Origin: VRUE01 sp963732225
Lineage (GTDB): Bacteria > Actinomycetota > Thermoleophilia > Solirubrobacterales > 70-9
Direction: 5' to 3'
DNA length: 64,000 bases
Assembly: GCA_963732225.1 (NCBI GenBank)
Contig: CAVSYR010000002.1
Coordinates: 62,001 to 126,000 of the forward strand
Shown: in pieces, positions 52,779-62,619 of the stretch
Numbering within the stretch: the stretch's first letter is position 1
Layout: every line of letters starts with the position of its first letter
Program-made: the position numbers and the translations under genes
Notes under the pieces: generated by a model
What the model was told of the DNA's origin: nothing
What the model saw: the letters and a program-made list of their open reading frames with translations, nothing else
Databases searched by the model: none

Positions 52779-53554
52779 TCAGACACCGCGCAGGCCTTTT
52801 CCACCTTGGCGCTCAAGGAGAGCCCTTCGGCGAACTTGAAGTTGGCAAGCGCCAGGGGGAAGACCGCCCGCTTGGCTCCCTTCAAGGCCGGGCAGCCGGA
52901 GTTGAAGTAGCTCAGCTGCTTGCCCTTGTAGGTGTATTTGCGCTTCAGGGTGAGCTTGATCCGATCGACGTAGCCCCAGTCGCCCAGGGCATGGGGGAAG
53001 GAGGCCGATAGCTCGGTGCCGTAGGCGCCCTTGGAGACCTTCCTTATGCCGAAGGGGATGACGAAGGAGCTGAAGAAGGGGTTGGCGGTGAAGATGTGGA
53101 CGAAGAGGACCGGCTTGCCTCCTTGTCTGCCGTTGAAGATCAGAAGGCGCCCATGGGTGCCGTAGGCGCCTTGGTCTGGAAGCACGATGTGGGCGAAGAA
53201 CTGGCCTGAGCCGACTACGGCGTCACCGCAGTTCTGTAGTGCCCTTTCCGTTGAGGTGGGCTGTAGCTGGGCGAGGCGGCAGGTGGGAAGGCCCTTGCTT
53301 TGCAGCAGGCCGTGCTTGTTGACGTCAACGGTCATCTCCTGCAGCTGGGCGGGGATGCCGCCGTGGGGGGCTTGCAGGTGGCCCGATACGAAGACGGCTA
53401 TTGGGGCGGTTCCTGTGCGGGGGAGCTTGTAGGGCTGGACTTGGGAGAGGACCGTTATGCGCAGGTTGCCCTCCTGGACCACGGTGGCGTGGGCGAGGCT
53501 CGCGCACGCCAGCAGCGCCACCGCGGTGGCGAGGACAGCTGAGCGTCTGCGCAT
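52775..53554 (-). CDS. Secreted protein, unknown function
   Basis: A 259-residue protein with a signal peptide (about 1-23). The mature part shares its style with the following 953-residue protein: an ITVLSQVQPYKLPRTGTAPI opening, Cys residues around CRLAQLQPTS and NCGDAVVGSG, and a SFPHALGDWGYVDRIKLTL segment near the end. It lies 3 bases after the 953-residue gene and overlaps the next gene by 4 bases. No enzymatic motif is visible. Confidence 0.65.
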   Translation of the reverse strand: MRRRSAVLATAVALLACASLAHATVVQEGNLRITVLSQVQPYKLPRTGTAPIAVFVSGHLQAPHGGIPAQLQEMTVDVNKHGLLQSKGLPTCRLAQLQPTSTERALQNCGDAVVGSGQFFAHIVLPDQGAYGTHGRLLIFNGRQGGKPVLFVHIFTANPFFSSFVIPFGIRKVSKGAYGTELSASFPHALGDWGYVDRIKLTLKRKYTYKGKQLSYFNSGCPALKGAKRAVFPLALANFKFAEGLSLSAKVEKACAVSE

Positions 53555-53557
53555 GGG

Positions 53558-56419
53558 TTAGTGGGCCCTGCGCTTGGCGCGCTTGGCCTTGTGCTTCTTT
53601 GCCTTGCCGGCGCAATTGACCTTCAGCGCCGGCTTGGTGTCATAGACCTTGCCGTTTTGGCCGGTGAAGTTGGCTTCGGCCTTATGGGTGCCCTTGCAGA
53701 GGTTGGTCGAGTTGACAAACAGGCCCTTGGAGCCGCCCTTCATTTCAAGCACGAAGGAGGAGACCGGTGCGTCGGGGGCCGCTTCGAAGGTGTTCCTGAG
53801 GCGTCCTTTGACCGAGTCGACGTGGCCGACCAGATCGAAGTCGACCTGGGAGTTGTGCAGGGCGACGACCAGGTCGGGGAGCTGATGTTCGGAAGAGCGC
53901 AGGAAGACAGGGCCGGTCAGCGGTTCTCCCAGGATCGGGGTGATTGCCCTTGCCTTGCCGTAGGCCGAGCCCGCCGGGCACTGGGCGCCATTGCCCGCTC
54001 CCGCCTTGAACTGGACTTTGGTGCAGATCGTGTTGAAATGGGCGTTCTCGATGAACTCGGACTTGGGCAGGGTCACTTCAGCTCTGGCGATCCCCGCTTC
54101 GCCGATGCCGTTCATCTTCAGGTTGGCGGTGAAGGCAGGATGGGCTCCCCTTCTCGTTCCGCCCTTGAGGCGCAGGCCTAGCTTCGGTTCGAAGGGAAGC
54201 GCCGCGCAGTCTGCTGCTTGGTAGGGGGTGGAGACGGTGACCGGGCGGTCGTCTGCTTCTGAGCCGAAGTCAAGGCCCGAGCCCAAGACCGTGGAGGCGG
54301 TCGATGTCCTCGAGCAGTCGGTCGGGTTCAAGACGAAGCTGGGCTTATCGACGTAGGCGCGGATGTCGCGGAGGTGGACCGGGATGCCCTTGATGATGTG
54401 GGGGATCGGATCCGATCCGGTGGCGTCGATGAAGGCTTCGGCGGTCTCGGGGTCGATCTTCAGCGCCTCCCTGACGACCACGGTGCCGAGGTCAAAGGGG
54501 CCTACCTTGCCCGCGGTGATCGCGACGATCGAGAGGTTGGAGCCGTGGTAGGGGCCGGCTAGGTAGATCTTGCCCGGTGCGTAGGCCAAGCCCGATCCCA
54601 CTCCGCCGCCGACCAGGGAGTGGCCGACTTCGGAGGCCTGCGGGCAGGAGGGGTGTTCGATCTCTTCCTGGCCGCCGTGGGGGCCGGTCCTGGCTGTGGC
54701 TGCTGCGATCTGCGCATCGGAGCAGTAGGGCACGCCGGCGAGCTTGGCGACGATGCCCGGCGGCAGCTTGATCGAGAAGTGGGTGATCTCCTGTTCGGAG
54801 TCCGTCCTGAAGAGGCGGACGTTGAAGGGGCTGAATCTGCCCGCGGCGTTGTTGATCGAACCCGCGATCAAGCCCGGTTTGAAGGGCGGCAGCCCTTCTG
54901 AGGGGCAGGGCTGTGATTCGGGGCCAGAGATGATCTGGAAGGCGGAGGTGGTGGTGACCGGTTCGCCTCCCGAGGAGGGGTAGAGGGTCGCTTCGGTGGC
55001 ATAGGTGCCGCACTTGGGCGGTGAGGCCAGGGGCGATCTCGTGCCCTCACGGAAGTGCAGGTTGAAGTGGGAGAAGGGCAGCTGGGGCATGTCTTCCGCC
55101 ACCGTGGTCAGCCTGCCCGTCACCGGGTCGGGGATCACGTTCAGGGGTTGGACGACCTTGATCCCCAGCTTCGGGTTCTTGATCACGATGTAGAGGGCGA
55201 CTAGGGAATGGAAGGGGTTTTCGTAGGGGGCTGCCTGATAGAGGGAGCCGTTGACCTTTTCATCCAACAAGGGTGTTTCCACTTCCACCGTGCCGATCTT
55301 CGAGGCGTTGGGACAGCCTGCTCCGGCTTCAGAGAAGGCGGTCTCCCTCGCCAGGTCAGCTTCGCTGCAGACGGCGAGGCCTTCGGCGATCGAGGGGTTG
55401 ATCGTGAATCCTTCGGGCAGGGTTACTTCGGTCTTTTCGATGTCGGCTTGGGCCTGACCGCTAGAGGAGGTCAGGCCTTCGTCGTTGACGTTGAGGCTGA
55501 AATCGAGACCTGTGGGCGAATTCGCCGCCTTGGTCGTCGGTGCGCCGGAGATAGTTGGCTTAAAGCCTAGATGTCCGCAGCCGGTCATCTGGGGGATCGG
55601 GATCGAGCCCGAGGCGGCAGAGAGTTCCGGCTCCCACGCGGTGGCAAGGAAATCGGCCGAGAGCGGCGCGCAGCTACGCGGCAGAGTGATGAAGGGGGCT
55701 TCGGAGATGTTTGCCGGGCAAGTATTCCCGGTCAGGGCGAGTTCATCGTCTCCATTTTCCCCATAGAAACCGCCGGTAGCGACGCAACTGCCCCGTTCCT
55801 TGTCGTGAGCAGGATCGGCGGGATTGCCCCAGAGGCTCAGCTTCGAACCGAAAAGGGGAATCACCTGAGAGATGTTCTGCAGTCGCACTTCGACGTTATA
55901 GGGAGGGTCCTGCCTGACGACGAATTCGAGCACGATCGGCACTCCCAAGATGTTGAAGCCCAGCTTTTGCACCACGCCGGGAGGTGGAACCAAGTTGTAT
56001 ACGGGGGCGCCGGTGAAGGCTTCCACCTGCCCAGTGTTGAGTGTCTTGACGACGATCGTCCCGACGGCGGAGCTGTTCGAGCAGTTCGGCAGCTTGAGTT
56101 CTTGGTCGATCTTGATGAAGTCGGCGTTGCTGCAGTGCGGCGTCGCGTTCGGATTGCCAACCAAACCGTCGGGCAGCTGCACGTCGAGGTTCCTCACCGC
56201 GCCGTCGGGCAGGTTTTCGGAGACCGGATCGGGGACGGTGTTGAACCTGATCAGGTTCGTCACTGCGTAGGGATGGGATCCCGCTTGGCTGATCGTGGAT
56301 CCCCCAGGGCCCTGGAAATCGAGGCTGAAGACTTTGACACCAAATTCCGCCTGCGCCGATGGCACGAGGAGCAGCCACAGCAGCGCTGCGAAGACGGGGA
56401 TCGTTCCGAGGCGCTTCAT
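53558..56419 (-). CDS. Large secreted protein with basic Cys/Lys tail
   Basis: A 953-residue protein with a signal peptide (about 1-24). The body holds several blocks with paired Cys and VTLPEGFTINPSIAEGLAVC-like strands, suggesting tandem beta domains. The final residues, VNCAGKAKKHKAKRAKRRAH, form a Cys followed by a Lys/Arg run, similar to the ends of the propeller proteins here. ATG at 56417-56419 overlaps the stop of the upstream gene. No catalytic motif is seen; it is probably a surface protein. Confidence 0.72.
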   Translation of the reverse strand: MKRLGTIPVFAALLWLLLVPSAQAEFGVKVFSLDFQGPGGSTISQAGSHPYAVTNLIRFNTVPDPVSENLPDGAVRNLDVQLPDGLVGNPNATPHCSNADFIKIDQELKLPNCSNSSAVGTIVVKTLNTGQVEAFTGAPVYNLVPPPGVVQKLGFNILGVPIVLEFVVRQDPPYNVEVRLQNISQVIPLFGSKLSLWGNPADPAHDKERGSCVATGGFYGENGDDELALTGNTCPANISEAPFITLPRSCAPLSADFLATAWEPELSAASGSIPIPQMTGCGHLGFKPTISGAPTTKAANSPTGLDFSLNVNDEGLTSSSGQAQADIEKTEVTLPEGFTINPSIAEGLAVCSEADLARETAFSEAGAGCPNASKIGTVEVETPLLDEKVNGSLYQAAPYENPFHSLVALYIVIKNPKLGIKVVQPLNVIPDPVTGRLTTVAEDMPQLPFSHFNLHFREGTRSPLASPPKCGTYATEATLYPSSGGEPVTTTSAFQIISGPESQPCPSEGLPPFKPGLIAGSINNAAGRFSPFNVRLFRTDSEQEITHFSIKLPPGIVAKLAGVPYCSDAQIAAATARTGPHGGQEEIEHPSCPQASEVGHSLVGGGVGSGLAYAPGKIYLAGPYHGSNLSIVAITAGKVGPFDLGTVVVREALKIDPETAEAFIDATGSDPIPHIIKGIPVHLRDIRAYVDKPSFVLNPTDCSRTSTASTVLGSGLDFGSEADDRPVTVSTPYQAADCAALPFEPKLGLRLKGGTRRGAHPAFTANLKMNGIGEAGIARAEVTLPKSEFIENAHFNTICTKVQFKAGAGNGAQCPAGSAYGKARAITPILGEPLTGPVFLRSSEHQLPDLVVALHNSQVDFDLVGHVDSVKGRLRNTFEAAPDAPVSSFVLEMKGGSKGLFVNSTNLCKGTHKAEANFTGQNGKVYDTKPALKVNCAGKAKKHKAKRAKRRAH

Positions 56420-59400
56420 CGTGCTGCCCTCCCGTTGCTCTTGGCGGCTCGGTGGGCTCGCCCCTTTTTGGCGTGTTTCTTCTTCTTGGCGACACAGCGC
56501 CCCTTGCGGCGTGCCTCGCCCTTGGTGCAGCGCGAGTTACTCGGTTCACGCACGTTGCCGGCGCCTTCGAAGGACGAAGAGGCGGGCGTCGGGTCGTTCG
56601 GCGGCGAGTAGGGACCCTGGCAGGCTTCGCCTTCGCAGGCCGCGGCGCGACTTGGGGGAGGCGGAAAGCCGCCGCCGACACGAGCGTCATAGATGTCGAC
56701 CAAGCCCGGGTCCTGGGGGAGCAAGCTCGCAGCGGTGGTGAAGAAGACGTCTCGCCCTGTGGGGCTTGCGTCGAGGAATTCCGAGTCGGAGGGGCTTTCA
56801 CCTGAGGAGATCAGGCTGAGGCAGCCGCCATTGGCAGAGCTATAGGAGGCACTTTCTTCAGTGCACTTCCCAGGGCCCGCTTCGGCGCCCGGCGCCTGCC
56901 ATTCATAGACGTCCTCCTTGCCGTTGGTGTCGGCGGGGAGCAGCGAGTCGTAGCTGTTGAAGAAGACGTGGCTCCCGTCTTCGCTGACCGCCCGCGAGGC
57001 GTAAAAAGAGGTGTCCTGTCCCGGTATGAATGCCGCCGCCCAGTTTGGAATGGACGGAGACGCACCTTCGACTTCCATATTTCTGCCGACCGGCCGCTGG
57101 CCCGTCGGATTGCAAGAGATGCAGTGCAGCGACCCCTCCCCACCATTGCCTTGCGCGTCGAAGGCGAACACCTCAAAATCGCGTTCACCGCTCACCGCGT
57201 CTGTGTTGTCGTATCCGGTCAGCGGCGCATAAGCGGAGAACACCGCGTGCAGGCCGTCCGGGCTGAGGCGGGCTACCCGGTGAAACGGGCGGCGGTCTGC
57301 CAAGCTCACTCGCTTAAATTCCGAGAAGAGCGCATCATCCTCCGACACCGTGCCGACGAACTGATGCTGCGCGCTGCCGCTTTTCGTCTCATCGAACAGG
57401 TAGAGGTTCGGCTTCCCGGCGACTCCATTTCCCGAGAGTTCTTCTCGCGATACGAAGTAGATTCTGGTCGCTTCCTGGTTGACTCCCATCACGCCCGAGA
57501 CTTTGCCCGCGACCAGCGTCGAGGTCTGGGCATCGAGATCAAATTCGTACAGTTCCCGTCCCCTTTCGCCACCAGTTTCGACGGTATAGAAAGCACGGGC
57601 TCCATCCGGCGAGGCGCCCCAAAAGTATGCACGTGCCGATTCATCCGAGACCGGGATCGTGCACGCCTTTTCAGGTTCAAGGCATTCGTTGGCTGGCCCG
57701 AGGGCACTCTGAGGAGCCTGCGTGTTCTCCCGCAAGTAGAGCGGGGTGCTGCCTTCGAACCCCGGGGTCCAATAGATCCGTGACCCGTCGGCCGACACCG
57801 CCCCTTGATAGCTGCCCTCTCGGAGGGTGAGTTCCTGACCCCCGCTCGGGGATGTTCCGGCCGTCGCAATGATGGACGCTTCACCATTGGGCAGAATGTT
57901 GACTTGGTGAATTTGCCCAGCACAGTTCTCATAAAGGCCTATCGGTTCGTCCGGGCTGTAGACGGCGCAGCGTGCGTCCGCTGAAAGTCCCTGGATGAGC
58001 GCCGGGAATTCATTCCCAGGGGTCGCGGTGCTCACCGTTTCGTATTGCGGCTGTCCGCAGTTGGTCCGTCGATAGACGTTCGGAACGCCTTCTGTGGCAC
58101 CCGGAGCGAGCGGCGGATCGGTGTAATGATTCAGCAAGCTCTGGCAGAGATCGTCGGAGAACACCTGGTATTCGAGATCGATCCGCCTTGTTGGGGGCTG
58201 GCGGCTGATGCCTTGCGGCGGAACGATGGAGCTACTGCTCCAGCCGTCGCCCGTACGCGCCGCGATGTATTGAGATACATAGGGCGTACCTTCGGTGTCT
58301 CCAAAGCCCTGCAACGTAGTGTAGGCGAGCTTTTCCCCACTGGTCGCGCTTTGGTTGAGCTGCGCAAATGTATTGACGCCTCCGTTGAGAAGCCGAGCGA
58401 TGTCGGTGTTGTTCTTTTCGATCGGCGAGACCATCTCGTAGGCGCGACAATCCGGCAGGTGAGCCGAGGCCCCGACCCGAAACTGCTGGTTGGGACACCC
58501 TGTTTCGGTGCTCGTTGGAGACGTGGTTGTGAAGGTGCGGTCGGGACCCGTGACCACCCCGATCGCATTGCTGACCACAAACCGGTAGTGGTAGGTGGTT
58601 CGCGGGGTCAGGCCGATGAGATGGGCGGTGACGGTGTGCACCGTTTCATCAGCGCCGACTTCTGCCTCTTCGGTGCTGTTGCCGTAAGAAGCGTCCAGGC
58701 CATACTCAACGTGATAGGTCGTCGGGTTCCCGTTCGGGTTGATCCGCGCATGCAGCAGTGCTTCGCGCAGGTCCACGCTCGTCACACCTTCATCTTCTAT
58801 TTGCCCGGACAAGGGAGCCGCAGGACCGAAGATCTCAACTCGATTCGTGGCCGCGTTGCCGACGTATATTTCTTCGCTGCCGCCATTGACGGCGACGCCC
58901 CGAGAGCCGCTCAGCCGACCTTCGCCGGAGCTGCTGAGGAATTTTCCCGTGGAGTCGTACTGGCGGATCGCGCTTTCGCTATCGGCGTAGAGGTCGTTGG
59001 TGGCTGGATCGATTCCCAGCGTTCTGCCGCTGGGATCGATCAGCGAGGCGCTCGGCGCGCCGAGGCCTTCCAGCTTTTGCACGCCGCCGAAGAACCTCGC
59101 GGCGTAGACGTTGCCGAGGCCGTCAGCGGCGACGTTGCAGACATTTTCGACCACACCAGCTGAGACTCCGCTCTGGTCGGCGTTGGTCGGGGGGTTCGCT
59201 GCCGGGACGTATTCCCTCACTTCGTTTGGATACACGCCGACGAGGATGTGGCCGGCCGGGTCCGTCGCCACCCCGCAGGGTTCCCCGCCGGTCAATTCCC
59301 CGATTTGGGTGCCACTCTGGTCATAGATGCGGACCCCATTTGCGTTGGCGGCGAAGATGTCGCCGGCGGTGCCTCCGGGCGAGCCGGGGGGCGCGATCGC

Positions 59401-59769
59401 GATCTGGTTTTCGGCTCCTCCACGCCCGCCGACTGCTTCTATCGCGTTGCCGGATAGAGACGAAAAGTCGACGGGACTTCCAGCGGCGTCGAACTTGTAG
59501 ACCGTGCCGCTTCCTCCTCCGTCATAGACGTAGACGTCTTCCGTACTCGGGTCGATTGCTACCGACTGGACGCGGGAAAAAGCCGTTTCTTCCGTGCCGT
59601 CAGGACCGAAGGAGACGCCTGTATAGGGATGCGTTATGGCGGCGACGGCGGACGGGGAGATCGCCAGCAACACGACGAGGCCCACGAGGACACCAAGCGA
59701 AAAAGTCTTGAACAGGTTTCGTCGGCCCGAATCGGATGCGGCAGACGATGCCTTCGCGTGGCGAGTCAC
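56416..59769 (-). CDS. Large exported beta-propeller / FnIII protein
   Basis: A 1117-residue protein with an N-terminal membrane or signal segment (about 20-45). Residues ~45-310 are NHL-like repeats (SVAIDPSTEDVYVYDGGG, GVAVNGGSEEIYVGNA). An FnIII-like domain follows at ~315-415 (ARINPNGNPTTYHVEYGLD), then TolB/WD40-like blades (SADGSRIYWTPGFEG, SEDGSHVFFNSYDSLLP). The end, CTKGEARRKGRCVAKKKKHA, is a Cys/Lys tail. First gene of the secreted operon, with three palindromes upstream. Confidence 0.78.
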   Translation of the reverse strand: MTRHAKASSAASDSGRRNLFKTFSLGVLVGLVVLLAISPSAVAAITHPYTGVSFGPDGTEETAFSRVQSVAIDPSTEDVYVYDGGGSGTVYKFDAAGSPVDFSSLSGNAIEAVGGRGGAENQIAIAPPGSPGGTAGDIFAANANGVRIYDQSGTQIGELTGGEPCGVATDPAGHILVGVYPNEVREYVPAANPPTNADQSGVSAGVVENVCNVAADGLGNVYAARFFGGVQKLEGLGAPSASLIDPSGRTLGIDPATNDLYADSESAIRQYDSTGKFLSSSGEGRLSGSRGVAVNGGSEEIYVGNAATNRVEIFGPAAPLSGQIEDEGVTSVDLREALLHARINPNGNPTTYHVEYGLDASYGNSTEEAEVGADETVHTVTAHLIGLTPRTTYHYRFVVSNAIGVVTGPDRTFTTTSPTSTETGCPNQQFRVGASAHLPDCRAYEMVSPIEKNNTDIARLLNGGVNTFAQLNQSATSGEKLAYTTLQGFGDTEGTPYVSQYIAARTGDGWSSSSIVPPQGISRQPPTRRIDLEYQVFSDDLCQSLLNHYTDPPLAPGATEGVPNVYRRTNCGQPQYETVSTATPGNEFPALIQGLSADARCAVYSPDEPIGLYENCAGQIHQVNILPNGEASIIATAGTSPSGGQELTLREGSYQGAVSADGSRIYWTPGFEGSTPLYLRENTQAPQSALGPANECLEPEKACTIPVSDESARAYFWGASPDGARAFYTVETGGERGRELYEFDLDAQTSTLVAGKVSGVMGVNQEATRIYFVSREELSGNGVAGKPNLYLFDETKSGSAQHQFVGTVSEDDALFSEFKRVSLADRRPFHRVARLSPDGLHAVFSAYAPLTGYDNTDAVSGERDFEVFAFDAQGNGGEGSLHCISCNPTGQRPVGRNMEVEGASPSIPNWAAAFIPGQDTSFYASRAVSEDGSHVFFNSYDSLLPADTNGKEDVYEWQAPGAEAGPGKCTEESASYSSANGGCLSLISSGESPSDSEFLDASPTGRDVFFTTAASLLPQDPGLVDIYDARVGGGFPPPPSRAAACEGEACQGPYSPPNDPTPASSSFEGAGNVREPSNSRCTKGEARRKGRCVAKKKKHAKKGRAHRAAKSNGRAAR

Positions 59770-59864
59770 GTAGCTCTCTCCTTGTCCCGTGAGCCCCTCT
59801 GCCCGCCGCTTCCCTTAGCGGCTTCCTCGAGGCTCGGTTATGTCCCTGTGTTCCGATCTAGAAA

Positions 59865-59941
59865 ACGCAGACATCTGCGTCTCTGGATCGTGGGAGCATT
59901 AAGACACACGGTTGTCTGATTGTCAAGACACAGGTGTCTTG
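59865..59941 (-). promoter_or_regulatory. Cluster of three palindromes upstream of the secreted-protein operon
   Basis: ACGCAG-ACAT-CTGCGT (59865-59880), AGACA-N6-TGTCT (59902-59917) and CAAGACAC-AG-GTGTCTTG (59924-59941, perfect 8-base arms). The last two share AGACA/TGTCT half-sites with centres 23 bases apart. They lie about 100-170 bases before the start of the 1117-residue protein gene and look like repressor operators. Confidence 0.55.
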
Positions 59942-59960
59942 CCTGCAAATCAGCATAAAA

Positions 59961-59985
59961 AGAGCCCCGCCGACGGCGGAGCTCT
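59961..59985 (-). terminator. Intrinsic terminator of the frameshifted propeller gene
   Basis: On the minus strand AGAGCTCCGCC-GTC-GGCGGGGCTCT forms a stem of 10 pairs out of 11, followed directly by TTTTATG. It lies 31 bases past the stop at 60016, so it ends the transcript of the upstream propeller protein. Confidence 0.75.
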
Positions 59986-60015
59986 AACAGCTGGCTTCTT
60001 CCTGGCTCAGCGCGC

Positions 60016-61844
60016 TCAGTGCCGCTTCTTGACCTTCACGCACTTCAGCTTGCCGTGGACCCTCTTCTTCTTGAAGCCCTTGCGGCACTTGAGCGGCTTT
60101 TTCACCGGTGGAGTTGGCGAGGTGACCACCGGCGGAGCCGGCGAGGTCGGCGGGGGGGAGCAGGCGTCGAGCCGCCGCCGCCCGAAGGCGGGCAGAGAGC
60201 CGGGTTTTCCGTGCAGGTTTCGGCAACCGTAGAGAAGGTGCTCTCGGTTGCCGGCGTCGTTCCCGAGTTGTTGGTCGCGACGACGCGGAAGCGATACGCC
60301 GTCCCCGCCGTGAGGCCGGAGGCGTTGGCCTGAACGGAGGTCGAGACGTTGCCGCTTGGCGTCGTCGCACACGCTTTGGAGGCGGCGGCGGTGAAGCCCG
60401 TGCTCTGAAAGCCGGCCTCGGTGACGTACTCGAAGTGGCAGTTGGAGATTTTGCCGCCCTTGGGATTGACCGAGCCTTTCAGCATCGCCGTGGTCTTGGT
60501 CAGCGAAGACGCGCTGCCCGTCGTCGCTTCGGGGGGCAGCGGCGGCAGGGTTTCGAAGGCCTGCGGGCCAGCTTCGGCCGCGCCGCCGAAGCTGGCGATG
60601 CGGGTGCGATAGTCGTAGCTCGTCGCCGGCTGCAGGCCGCTCACGCTCGCCGAGACCGAGGTGCTTTCTTTGCTCCCAACCAGTTCCGGGCATTTGGCAG
60701 TCTCAGCGTTGGCAAAGCCGTTGGCGAGGAAATCCGCGTGGTCGGTGTATTCGAACTGGCAGGTGGTCAGCACGTGCCCCTTCGGGTTGACCGTGCTCGC
60801 CAGGGTCGCTTCCACCTGGCCGACCGACGACGGCGCCGACGCGCTCGCCGTGGGGGCCGGGATCGAAGCGGTGCGTTCGAATACCCAGAGCTGCCTCCCG
60901 CCTGAGTTGGTCAAGTAGACCTTGTGCGTCGTCGAGTTCACCGCCAATTGCCCGGTCGCGGCGGAAACCAGCGACGAGGGGGTGACCAGGCCGAGGCCAA
61001 AGTCGTCGAAGGCGGTGCCGCCCGAGTTATAGGCGGTGACGTGATACTGCCTGTTGACGAGATCGCCAACGAAGACGTCGTCATCGGAGAGGTCGACGGC
61101 AACAGCCACCGCCCCGGCACCGCTCTGCAGAGTTGCCGCGTACACGTAGCTGCCGCCTGAGGGCGAGAGCTTGACCACCCTGCCGCCGCCGGCGCGGTCG
61201 GCGACGTAGAGATCGCCGCTCGAATCGAAGGCGGCGACGCCCGGTTCGGAGAAGCTTCCCCCCGGACAGCCGGAGCAGGAGATCGTGCTTTCCAGAGTTC
61301 CCGTAGAGCTGAACACCTGCACGGCACGGGCGGCTGAGTTCGGCATGAAGACGCGGCCCGAGGAGTCGGCGGCGAGCGTCCCCGTGATCGAGTTCGCCGG
61401 CGAGAACGAGGTACCGAGCACACCGGTCGAGGAGAAGGAGCTCATCTTCGAAGTCCCTTTCGGGCCGAAGGGAGTGGAGCCTTCGGCCTGGTAGGCGTAG
61501 ATGCCGTGCGTGACCGGGTTGACCGCCACCGCACTGAAGAAGTCCTGGCCACCGGTGCCAAACGGCGAGCTCGCGGTTGGCGTCCCGGAGGGTTCGAACT
61601 GCTCGATCTGGCCGGGTTTGACGTTGATCAGTTCTTTGCTCAGCTCCGCCACGTAGATCTTCTGGCTTTCCTGGTCGACCGCCACCCCAACCGGGATTTC
61701 GGCCCCAAGCGTGATCGGCGACGAGGTGAGCTGGTAACCCGGCCCGGCACTCGCGGCCGGGACTTGGAGAACCAGCAACGTGGATGCGCAAAGCAGCGCC
61801 GCTCCGAGCCGAGAACGAGCGTGCGAAAACATTGGTCTGGACAT
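60016..61844 (-). pseudogene. Secreted NHL-propeller / FnIII protein with C7-tract frameshift
   Basis: ATG at 61842-61844 (MSRPMFSHARSRLG...) with GGGAGGTAGGAGG upstream. A signal peptide is followed by NHL-like repeats (~30-310) and two FnIII-like domains each opening with a VNPKG strand and a Cys pair. In the starting frame the protein ends at 60102 in an odd PRRPRRLRRWSPRQLHR tail. One base added in the C7 run (60152-60158) would switch to PPPTSPAPPVV and KCRKGFKKKRVHGKLKCVK, a normal tail for this family, ending at 60016. It is a sequencing error, a true mutation or phase variation. Confidence 0.7.
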
Positions 61845-61961
61845 CGACCTCCTACCTCCCCTGCATAGCGAACTAGGTCGTTTACGTCCGGGACCAGGGC
61901 ACAAGGTAGGGATCTCGGCCGCAGCGGTCAAGACCACGGCTTTAAGACATTGTGTGGCTGC

Positions 61962-62618
61962 TCAGTCGCCGAGTTCGGCACGCAGCGCCGCGAGCTCGCC
62001 GCGCAACTCGCCGAGTTCGCGCTCGAGGCGCGTCAAACGGTCCTCGGCGGGGACGAGATCGTCAGCCGGGACAGAGGCCGGCTCGGCTCGGGCCTCTCCA
62101 CCCTCTCCAGCGCCGTCGATCTCCCGCTCGACCGCATCTCCCCCAAGCAGCTGCTCGTAGCGATCCTCCTTCTGCCCCGGCCGGCGCTCGTGACGGGCGA
62201 CCTGGCCGCGCTCGACCAGGCGCTCGAGCGTCTCGTGGACGGCGCCGAGGTCGGCGAAATCGTGCAGGCGCTGGCCGCGCTGCTTCAGCTCGCCCGGCGT
62301 CTGCGGCCCGCGCAGCATCAGGACCGCGAGCAGGGCAACCTCGCCGTCGTCGAGGCCGAAGGCCTGGTCGAGCAGCTGGCGGTATTTGCGGGCGCGGCTG
62401 CCGGCACCGCTGGCGAGGCGGGTCCAGCCGCGTAAGGCGAGCCGGCGCAGCGCCTCGACCACGGTCTGCTCGTCGTAGTCGACGACCGGGTCGCGGTTGG
62501 TCGACTGGTTGCAGGCGAGGCGCAGGGAGTTGAGCGAGAGCGGGTAGGTGTCCGGCGTCGTGCGCTGCTTCTCGATCAAGCAGCCGAGCACGCGGATCTC
62601 TACGGCGTCGGGCTCCAA
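61962..62618 (-). CDS. YceH family protein (DUF480)
   Basis: TTG at 62616-62618, 218 residues. EIRVLGCLIEKQRTTPDTYPLSLNSLRLACNQSTNRDPV is the DUF480 signature, a winged-helix-like region, with a second winged-helix half (LLAVLMLRGPQTPGELKQR). The last ~20 residues form a coiled coil (LTRLERELGELRGELAALRAEL). Family function is unknown. It lies 1 base after the pyrE stop. Confidence 0.88.
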   Translation of the reverse strand: MEPDAVEIRVLGCLIEKQRTTPDTYPLSLNSLRLACNQSTNRDPVVDYDEQTVVEALRRLALRGWTRLASGAGSRARKYRQLLDQAFGLDDGEVALLAVLMLRGPQTPGELKQRGQRLHDFADLGAVHETLERLVERGQVARHERRPGQKEDRYEQLLGGDAVEREIDGAGEGGEARAEPASVPADDLVPAEDRLTRLERELGELRGELAALRAELGD

Positions 62619-62619
62619 C

